Made by a program: the position numbers and the translations under genes. A stretch of 5,488 nt of DNA from an uncultured Granulosicoccaceae bacterium (GTDB taxonomy: Bacteria; Pseudomonadota; Gammaproteobacteria; Granulosicoccales; Granulosicoccaceae), in the NCBI GenBank assembly GCA_937951695.1, contig CALFBL010000024.1, forward strand, positions 1-5,488, in the 5' to 3' direction. Each line of letters begins with the position of its first letter. Within the stretch, counting starts at the first letter, position 1. Of the stretch, positions 1 to 5,488 are shown piece after piece. The notes below the pieces were generated by a model. The model ran no database searches, was not told where the DNA came from, and was given only the letters and a program-made list of their open reading frames with translations.

Positions 1-1235
1 TGCCACCAGGTATCAACAATGGGGCAACGGCTGTCACCAACGACGTCGTGATACCACTCCCAGGCTTCCGGGTTGATCGGCTCACCCACCGAGCCAAGCA
101 GCTTCAGTGATGCGCGAGAAGTCGATTTAACCGGGTCGTCACCGTGCGCCATTAACGCGCGGATGGCGGTAGGGGCTGTGTAGAAAATGTTGACCTGATG
201 CTTGTCGATGACGTCCCAGAAGCGGCTAACGCTCGGGTAGGTTGGCACGCCTTCAAACATCAACGTGGTGGCACCGTTCGCCAGTGGGCCGTAGACGATA
301 TACGAGTGTCCGGTCACCCAACCGACGTCGGCGGTGCACCAGTAGACATCGCCATCCTGGTAATCGAAAATGTATTTGTGCGTCAGCGACGCGTGCAGAA
401 GATAGCCACCGCTGGTGTGTAAAACCCCTTTGGGTTTGCCGGTTGAGCCCGATGTGTACAAAATAAACAAAGGATCTTCGGCGTCCATTTCTTCAGCCGG
501 GCAGTCATCGTTGGCTGCCTCAACCAGTTCGTGGTACCAGAGGTCTCGCCCGTCCGTCCACTCCACGTCCTCACCACCTCGTTTGACGACTACCATGCGT
601 TTGATGTTGCTGGTTTTTTCGCAAGCGATATCGGCATTCGATTTCAGGCCAACGTTTCTGCCGCCGCGTAATCCCTGATCGGCGGTAATTAAAATCGAAC
701 AATCCGCATTCTCGATACGGTCCGCGAGCGCGTCCGGTGAGAAACCGCCAAACACGATGGAATGCGGTGCACCAATTCGTGCACACGCCAACATGGCGAC
801 GGCGGCCTCGGGGATCATGGGCATGTAGATGCAGACCCGATCGCCTTTTTTGACACCGATGCCTTTCAGCGCGTTGGCAAAGCGACAGACTTCGAGGTGC
901 AATTCGCGGTAGGTGAGTGTTTTGTCTTCACTGGGGTCATCGCCTTCCCAAATGATGGCGGCTTGGTCGCCGCGAGTTTCTAGGTGCCGATCCAGGCAGT
1001 TGTAGGAGACGTTGAGCTTTGCACCCTTGAACCAGGCAATTTCAGCTTTATGGAAATCCCATTCCTGAACGGTGTCCCAGGGCTTGAACCAATCCAGTGT
1101 TTTTTCCGCCTGTTCAGCCCAGAACTCATTCGGGCTATCGACCGACTGTGCGTACATCTCATCGTAGGTCTGTTTATCGATGTGGGCGGATTCGCCGAGC
1201 GCCTCGGTAACGGGGTAGATTTTCTGTTCACTCAT
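1..1235 (-). CDS. acs: Acetyl-CoA synthetase (AMP-forming), N-terminal 411 residues; cut by window edge
   Basis: This enzyme activates acetate to acetyl-CoA in the cytoplasm through an acetyl-AMP intermediate, using ATP and CoA. The frame is open from the ATG at 1235 to the left edge, giving 411 complete codons; the family is about 650 residues, so roughly 63% is present and the C-terminal domain with the regulatory acetylated lysine lies outside. Residues about 20-80 form the ACAS_N region (FWAEQAEKTLDWFKPWD). RGGR at 190-193 matches the CoA/ATP-contacting arginines of Salmonella Acs (R191, R194). The AMP-binding P-loop YTSGSTGKPKGV is at 260-271. GWVTG at 305-309 carries the acetate-pocket Trp and Thr. 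The last visible residues, DTWW, are the start of the DTWWQTETG motif, again offset by three from Salmonella. It is codirectional with the two-component genes upstream, which probably control it. No strong Shine-Dalgarno lies before the ATG. Identity is essentially certain. Confidence 0.97.
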   Translation of the reverse strand, partial: MSEQKIYPVTEALGESAHIDKQTYDEMYAQSVDSPNEFWAEQAEKTLDWFKPWDTVQEWDFHKAEIAWFKGAKLNVSYNCLDRHLETRGDQAAIIWEGDDPSEDKTLTYRELHLEVCRFANALKGIGVKKGDRVCIYMPMIPEAAVAMLACARIGAPHSIVFGGFSPDALADRIENADCSILITADQGLRGGRNVGLKSNADIACEKTSNIKRMVVVKRGGEDVEWTDGRDLWYHELVEAANDDCPAEEMDAEDPLFILYTSGSTGKPKGVLHTSGGYLLHASLTHKYIFDYQDGDVYWCTADVGWVTGHSYIVYGPLANGATTLMFEGVPTYPSVSRFWDVIDKHQVNIFYTAPTAIRALMAHGDDPVKSTSRASLKLLGSVGEPINPEAWEWYHDVVGDSRCPIVDTWW

Positions 1236-1267
1236 ATAATCAGTGTTCGTTTCTCATCGTAGGGGGG

Positions 1268-1295
1268 AGTTTACCTGTGATTTGGATTGAGTCAA
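1268..1295 (-). promoter_or_regulatory. Candidate sigma-70-type promoter for acs
   Basis: On the minus strand, TTGACT at 1295-1290 (5 of 6 to the -35 consensus) is followed by a 16-base spacer and TAAACT at 1273-1268 (4 of 6 to the -10 consensus). Transcription would begin near A1260, giving a leader of about 25 bases before the acs ATG at 1235. The stretch just after the -10 box is six C residues, a GC-rich discriminator. The spacer is one base short of the usual 17, and the -10 is only fair, which suits an activator-dependent promoter. The rest of the 191-bp gap (1236-1426) shows an AT-rich block at about 1366-1400 and no hairpin-plus-T-run terminator after the regulator gene, so read-through from the upstream operon is also possible. 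This is a pattern match only. Confidence 0.5.
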
Positions 1296-1298
1296 ATC
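1279..1298. promoter_or_regulatory. Inverted repeat over the acs -35 box, possible operator
   Basis: A perfect 6-bp inverted repeat, GATTTG (1279-1284) and CAAATC (1293-1298), is separated by 8 bases. Nested inside is a 9-bp odd palindrome, TTGAGTCAA (1287-1295), with a different centre. Both overlap the candidate -35 hexamer at 1290-1295. A dyad here could be where the dimeric Fis-type helix-turn-helix of the neighbouring regulator binds. The arms are short enough that chance cannot be excluded; the site does not fit a CRP consensus (TGTGA-N6-TCACA) or an FNR consensus. Confidence 0.3.
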
Positions 1299-1426
1299 GG
1301 CGCCAGGGGTAATTGGAGGCGCGATCGGTGCTTTACTCGGATTCAGACTTATTCTTCGTGGGAACAATATAACGCATTGAATTTGTTATTTAATTTTTCG
1401 ACTTAGAGCACTGATGGCGAGTCCGA

Positions 1427-2722
1427 CTATGAGCGTGAAAGTCCTATTTTCTGACGCCGTTCCCATAAGGCCTTGCGGCTGATGCCCAGTCGGCTGGCCA
1501 GTTCGGTCTCCGACAGCGTCGATTGATGACGCAACACGAAATAGCGGAAGTATTCATCCAACGATAAATCCCGGTTATTGGTTGTTTCTTGATCACTGGA
1601 CACCAACCCCAAACCCAGATCGGTGGCCTCGATGGAGCGTCCGCGAGCGGCTAACACGGCTCGTTCAATCGATCGATCGAGCTCTTGTGCGTTGCCGTCC
1701 CATCGATAGGCCTGGACGGTGGCAATGGCGCTGGGGTCCGGTTCGCTCACCGCGACGTTATGGCGTCGACTGTGGTGGTGTATCAGCGCTCGAACCAAAT
1801 CATCCAGTTGATCGCGTTGCTCTCGCAAGGGTTTTAGCACGATGTGTGATTGTATGAACAGGGTGGCAAGTTCTTCCACGATTTCGCCCCTATCGCACAA
1901 GGTTTCCAACGAGGTGTCGCTGACCATGATCAGCTGGATGTTGTACACGCGCCCGGATCGCTGGTTGTTGAGCCCGCGTCGAATGATTGCTTGCGCAAGC
2001 TTTATCTGTGCATCGTGACTGAGTAACGCCGGTTGCCGAATGACCAAGGTGCCACCGTGTGCGGCTTGCAACATGCCGTGTCGATTTACTCCTTCTTCAC
2101 CACCGAGTAACTTTTCCTGTAAGGGTTCGTGACGAAGGAGCGGCAGATCGGCTATCACGAACGGCCCGTTACGACGCTCTCCATTCCAGTGCAGCAGTCG
2201 CGCAAGCCACTCGCGTCCCACGCCGCGCTCACCGGTTAAGAAAATGTTACGTTCGCGCTGAGGTGCGTTACTCAAGCGCGCATGCAGTGCACCTAGCTCG
2301 GTGCAAGAGATCAATGCTGGCGCTGGCAACAGACGTTCCATGTCTGACACCAGCGCGTTGTTTTGCGCTTGCATTTGATTGTGCGTCAATGAACGCTGGA
2401 TGACCAATAACAATTCGTCGTGATCAAACGGCTTGGCAACGTAATCGATGGCGCCGGCGCGCATTGCATTGACCGCAGAGCGGACACTGGCGTGACTGGT
2501 CATGATCACCACCGGTACCGGTTCGGCGTGGGCGATGATCTCGGTGCCTGCGACACCGGGCAGTCGTAAATCGGCGAGAACCAGATCGAACCCGCGCGGT
2601 TCAGCGGTCAGTGCCTCTTCAACCGAATTCGCGGGTGTCACCTCATAGTGATTTCTTTCCAGCAGTCGGGTGAGTGCCTTGAGAATGACTGTTTCATCTT
2701 CAATGACCAGCAAACGGTTCAT
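1427..2722 (-). CDS. NtrC/CbrB-layout response regulator with degenerate AAA+ domain; probable acs regulator
   Basis: This 431-residue protein is probably the DNA-binding partner of the kinase encoded just upstream. Its receiver domain (1-120) is intact: acidic pocket E8/D9, phosphoacceptor D51, T75 and K97. An AAA+ domain follows (about 135-370) and can be aligned by eye with NtrC-family activators, but its active residues are gone. The Walker A-like GERGVGRE at 164-171 has Arg170 for Lys. The Walker B-like GGTLVIRQP at 223-231 has Arg-Gln for Asp-Glu. The GAFTGA loop expected after LLGGEEG (205-211) is absent. The arginine-finger positions read Val282 and Leu288, and sensor II has Gln346 in GNAQEL. 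A Fis-type helix-turn-helix closes the protein (about 386-428, ASRLGISRKALWERRQKIGL). The ATG at 2722 overlaps the kinase stop as ATGA and has GGTGA seven bases upstream. The frame is uninterrupted, so this is a changed gene rather than a decayed one. I expect it to act with sigma-70 rather than sigma-54. The class is sure; the target is inferred. Confidence 0.9.
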   Translation of the reverse strand: MNRLLVIEDETVILKALTRLLERNHYEVTPANSVEEALTAEPRGFDLVLADLRLPGVAGTEIIAHAEPVPVVIMTSHASVRSAVNAMRAGAIDYVAKPFDHDELLLVIQRSLTHNQMQAQNNALVSDMERLLPAPALISCTELGALHARLSNAPQRERNIFLTGERGVGREWLARLLHWNGERRNGPFVIADLPLLRHEPLQEKLLGGEEGVNRHGMLQAAHGGTLVIRQPALLSHDAQIKLAQAIIRRGLNNQRSGRVYNIQLIMVSDTSLETLCDRGEIVEELATLFIQSHIVLKPLREQRDQLDDLVRALIHHHSRRHNVAVSEPDPSAIATVQAYRWDGNAQELDRSIERAVLAARGRSIEATDLGLGLVSSDQETTNNRDLSLDEYFRYFVLRHQSTLSETELASRLGISRKALWERRQKIGLSRS

Positions 2723-2734
2723 GATGACGTCACC
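2719..2734 (-). promoter_or_regulatory. Kinase-regulator ATGA overlap with internal ribosome binding site
   Basis: The kinase stop TGA (2721-2719) and the regulator start ATG (2722-2720) share bases as ATGA. GGTGA at 2734-2730, inside the last codons of the kinase, sits seven bases before the ATG and matches the Shine-Dalgarno core. This supports the chosen regulator start and suggests translational coupling, so that sensor and regulator are made in linked amounts from one transcript. Confidence 0.75.
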
Positions 2735-5488
2735 GTGTTGGCCGCAGGCGAGGTAACCGGGAGCTGGACAATCATACGCGTGCCATCTTTGTAGTCTTCG
2801 TCTATGCGTACAGAGCCCCCGTGATCGTTGACGAGACTGTACACCAAGGATAAGCCCAGACCGGTGCCACTGCCGACCGGTTTGGTGGTAAAAAACGGTT
2901 CGAAAATCCGGTCTCGCACGGAAGGCTCAATCCCGTCACCACAGTCGGTGACGCTCACGGTATGCCAGCCCTCATCCGATTCACACACCACCGACACGGG
3001 CGTGTCACAGGGTGAGGCGTAACACGCGTTGGTGATCAGATTAAGAAATATTTGAGCCAGATGATTAGCGTCTCCGTTAACGCGTGTTTGCGCTGGCACG
3101 TTCAAGTCGACGGTGTGTCCATGCTCGGGCGCAAGCTTTACCAGACGTACCGCCTCTTGAATGACTTCAGCGAGTTCAACGCTTTCGTGCGGAGAGCCGC
3201 TGATGGATTCTGCGTGCGAAAATGTTAATAGTGAACGAACAATTCGGTCGATTCTTTTGACCTGATCGAGTATGTCGCCAGCGTGTTCTTCCACGATTTT
3301 CGCGCTATCTTCTGAAGCTTCTGCGCTGACTTCATATTGCAAATTTTGCGCGATGCTGGCAATACCGGTCAGGGGGTTGCCGATTTCATGCGCCACACCG
3401 GCCGCTAAGCGGCCGATAGAAGCGAGGCGTTCGGTGTGCGCCAGTTCGGACTCCAGCGTATCCAGGTGTGTTCGGTCTTCCATGATAAACACTTGACCCG
3501 CGCCGGCTCTAAAACCTGTTCGAGCGGGAATACTGGCCTTGTGTAAATTGATCGACTTAACCGAATCGTTCAGTGTCACTTTGCACCGAAGGCGGTGTTC
3601 TTCATTGGAATTGGCAAAATCGTGCAACACGGTACGCCAGGGTTCGGGTAAGTCCCGTGTCGGTCTATCCTGTGCTTCACGCTCGGGCACACCGGTGATC
3701 GACTCCATCGCCGAATTCCACAGGTACACTCGGTCGTCATCATCCACCGAACAAACCCCCAAGGGAAGTTGATAGAGCACTTCACGCAAGTAACGCCGTA
3801 AATCATCAAGCTGACGGGTCATGCCCTTCATGCGTTCTCGAGAGGTTTCCAGTCTGAGTTCGAGCAAGCGGTTGTCGGCACTGTCGTCCGAGGCTCGTGC
3901 AGGCAATTCATCGTGTTGTAGGCGTAAGGTTTTTCGGGCAAGCGTGGGGCCAATCAACCCCGATAGGTTTCTCTCCAGTTGTTCATGCAACAAACGCAGT
4001 TCAGCCGGTCGTGTTTCATCGGTTGACAGCCGAGTTTGCTCAAGCGCTCGTTGCAGTTCGTCACCGGCGACTTTGGAACCCAAAACGGCGTCCATGGCAT
4101 AGTGGTAGTCGTTGGTTGAGCGCGCAACATACTGGCCGGTGAGGCCAACGCTATTGTGCGCCAACGCCAGCTGAGCCGCATTCTCTTCTTCCAGCGTAGG
4201 CTCAGTCAGTAACGAGCCCAGAATGAACAGCAACGAGTTAACCGTTAAGGTGCAAAACGTCGACAGCGTCCAGATGTCTGAGTGCGCCGGCATGACCTGC
4301 AACAGATCGGAGCTGGGAACGATCAATGGCCAGATTAACAACAATGCCCAGACAAACGCGCCACCGCTTAAACCTGCCAGAAATCCTGTGCGATTGGCAC
4401 GCGACCAAAACAGCAATCCTAATACGCCCGGCAACAATTGAGCGGCTGCTACAAATGAAATGAGGCCCAGACTGGCAAGCCCCTCGTTTAAATCGATGAC
4501 AATATAAAACCCGTAACCTGCTGCGATGATCAAGCTAACCACCAATCGCTTGCTCCAAATCAATCGTTGGTAGAAGTCGGTCGGGGTTTTACCTGATAAG
4601 GAGGCGGGCAACAGTACGTAGTTCAACACCATGTAACTCAGTGCCAGCGTGGTGACTATCATCATGGCGCTGGCCGCAGATACCCCACCGAGGAACACCA
4701 GAATCGCCAAGGTTTTACTGTCCAGGTGTTGCATGATGCCGAGCACGTAAAAGTCCGGTTGTATATTGAGCGACAAATGCTTGCCTGCAAACAGTATGGG
4801 GATAATAGGTAGGTTCAGCAGTAGCAAAAACAGAGGAAACATCCAATAGGCTACATTTAGATGTTTGGGGTGTTCGTTCTCGGTGAACGTCATGTGGTAC
4901 TGGCGCGGTAGTAGAAAGGCTGCGGTAAAGGCCAAAAACAACAACGTTGGCCATATTCCGCCAACGCGCATCGATTGATACAAGTCAGTGACCGCTTGTG
5001 GGTTCTCTTGCGTCCATTGATCGAAACCGGTAGGGCCATTAAACACTGAGGTCAGTACAACGATGCCTGCGACCAGCAAGGCGAATAATTTAAAGGCCGA
5101 TTCAAATGCGATGGCGACGACTAACCCATGATGTTTTTCGCGTTGGGATAAATGATGCGACCCGAACAGCACCGCAAATACCGTGATTAAAACGCTGAAA
5201 CTCAGCGCAAGAAACGGTGGAGGTGGCGCGCGGGTAAGTACCGAGACAGATTCTGTAACCGCCCTTATTTGCAACGATATGTACGGCAATATCCCAACCA
5301 GCATAAACACGGTGACCAGCAGTCCTGTGCCGCGCCCGCCGTAGCGAAATGCCATTAAATCTGCAAGCGAGGCTAACTGGTGTTCCCGCGACAGCCGCAG
5401 CAAGGGTTTTAACACGTAAGGCCCAAGCAAAAACGCGGCGGTGACCCCGAGGTAGATTGTTAAAAACGCAAAGCCTGAAGAGTCCGCC
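2719..5488 (-). CDS. Sodium:solute symporter-histidine kinase fusion (CrbS/CbrA-like), N-terminus cut by window edge
   Basis: This inner-membrane sensor joins a transporter-like domain to a kinase. The reading frame stays open to the right edge (first full codon at 5487, 922 residues visible), so the TTG at 5430 is internal and not the start. About 70-80 residues, holding the first two membrane helices of a 13-helix symporter, should lie outside. Numbering from 5487: residues 1-430 hold about 11 hydrophobic helices, including the family-like segment LASLADLMAFRYGG after the first. Residues 430-545 form a soluble helical linker that may be a STAC domain (RNLSGLIGPTLARKTL), followed by a probable coiled coil (about 545-570). 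A PAS domain spans about 570-680. The HisKA box AHEIGNPLTGI carries phosphoacceptor H700. The ATPase has N820 (NLITNACYAS), DCGDG at 848-852, FEPFFTTK at 862-869 and GSGTGLGL at 872-879, all intact. It is coupled to the regulator and lies upstream of acs, which favours an acetate-responsive CrbS role over the CbrA carbon-nitrogen role. Whether it still transports is unknown. Confidence 0.93.
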   Translation of the reverse strand, partial: ADSSGFAFLTIYLGVTAAFLLGPYVLKPLLRLSREHQLASLADLMAFRYGGRGTGLLVTVFMLVGILPYISLQIRAVTESVSVLTRAPPPPFLALSFSVLITVFAVLFGSHHLSQREKHHGLVVAIAFESAFKLFALLVAGIVVLTSVFNGPTGFDQWTQENPQAVTDLYQSMRVGGIWPTLLFLAFTAAFLLPRQYHMTFTENEHPKHLNVAYWMFPLFLLLLNLPIIPILFAGKHLSLNIQPDFYVLGIMQHLDSKTLAILVFLGGVSAASAMMIVTTLALSYMVLNYVLLPASLSGKTPTDFYQRLIWSKRLVVSLIIAAGYGFYIVIDLNEGLASLGLISFVAAAQLLPGVLGLLFWSRANRTGFLAGLSGGAFVWALLLIWPLIVPSSDLLQVMPAHSDIWTLSTFCTLTVNSLLFILGSLLTEPTLEEENAAQLALAHNSVGLTGQYVARSTNDYHYAMDAVLGSKVAGDELQRALEQTRLSTDETRPAELRLLHEQLERNLSGLIGPTLARKTLRLQHDELPARASDDSADNRLLELRLETSRERMKGMTRQLDDLRRYLREVLYQLPLGVCSVDDDDRVYLWNSAMESITGVPEREAQDRPTRDLPEPWRTVLHDFANSNEEHRLRCKVTLNDSVKSINLHKASIPARTGFRAGAGQVFIMEDRTHLDTLESELAHTERLASIGRLAAGVAHEIGNPLTGIASIAQNLQYEVSAEASEDSAKIVEEHAGDILDQVKRIDRIVRSLLTFSHAESISGSPHESVELAEVIQEAVRLVKLAPEHGHTVDLNVPAQTRVNGDANHLAQIFLNLITNACYASPCDTPVSVVCESDEGWHTVSVTDCGDGIEPSVRDRIFEPFFTTKPVGSGTGLGLSLVYSLVNDHGGSVRIDEDYKDGTRMIVQLPVTSPAANTVTSS

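Noticed and set aside
1290..1305. Possible sigma-54 promoter upstream of acs: minus-strand TGGCGC at 1305-1300 resembles a -24 box.
   Set aside because: At the required spacing (ten bases after GG) the -12 element reads AC instead of the nearly invariant GC, and the TTGC core is not present. The regulator beside it also lacks GAFTGA. A scan with a sigma-54 weight matrix would decide it.
1299..1322. Hairpin with GCGCC (1300-1304) and GGCGC (1318-1322) arms, considered as a terminator.
   Set aside because: The stem is only 5 bp with a 13-base loop and no T run follows on either strand.
1366..1394. Second promoter further upstream of acs, with TATATT at 1371-1366 as a -10 box.
   Set aside because: The -10 is good (5 of 6), but the sequence at -35 spacing matches only 3 of 6 and the region is simply AT-rich.
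1390..1426. Weak stem (GACT with AGTC) after the regulator stop as an intrinsic terminator.
   Set aside because: Only four paired bases with a long loop, followed by an A-rich rather than T-rich stretch on the minus strand.
2059..2403. A 114-codon plus-strand open frame opposite the regulator gene, and similar frames elsewhere on the plus strand and in other minus frames.
   Set aside because: They lie fully inside well-supported genes, have low-complexity arginine- or serine-rich translations typical of antisense frames, and show no recognisable motif or ribosome site.
5428..5430. TTG at 5430 as the start of the sensor kinase.
   Set aside because: The frame continues upstream to the window edge with symporter-like sequence (FAFLTIYLGVTAAFL), so the true start is outside the window.

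Overview
The window carries three genes, all reading right to left on the minus strand, packed with no unexplained stretch longer than about 190 bases. In transcription order they are: (1) a sodium:solute symporter-family transporter fused to a histidine kinase, whose 5' end lies beyond the right edge (2719-5488); (2) a response regulator of NtrC/CbrB layout, overlapping the kinase by 4 bases (1427-2722); and (3) the N-terminal two thirds of acetyl-CoA synthetase, acs, running off the left edge (1-1235). A 191-bp gap between the regulator and acs holds the only plausible promoter region.

The layout matches the 'acetate switch' known from Gammaproteobacteria, in which a transporter-kinase (CrbS, related to CbrA) and its partner regulator switch on acs so that acetate is taken back up and activated to acetyl-CoA. 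The expected chain here is that the kinase senses acetate or a linked metabolic cue through its transporter-like and PAS regions, passes phosphate from H700 (numbered from the first complete codon in the window) to D51 of the regulator, and the regulator binds upstream of acs. This role is inferred from gene order and domain content; nothing in the sequence proves the ligand.

The unusual part is the regulator. The CrbR proteins I know of are short NarL/LuxR-type regulators, and CbrB is a working sigma-54 activator. This one has the CbrB layout (receiver, AAA+, Fis-type helix-turn-helix), but its AAA+ domain has lost the Walker A lysine, the Walker B acidic pair, the GAFTGA loop, the arginine fingers and the sensor II arginine. 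It looks like a pseudo-ATPase that should no longer work with sigma-54. In agreement, the acs upstream gap has a fair sigma-70-type promoter with a small dyad over its -35 box and no good sigma-54 site.

Base composition is near balanced, and the protein sequences and gene order suggest a gammaproteobacterium, possibly marine. I cannot name a genus. No tRNA, rRNA, CRISPR, insertion sequence, phage gene or intrinsic terminator was seen. No plus-strand reading frame looks like a real gene.
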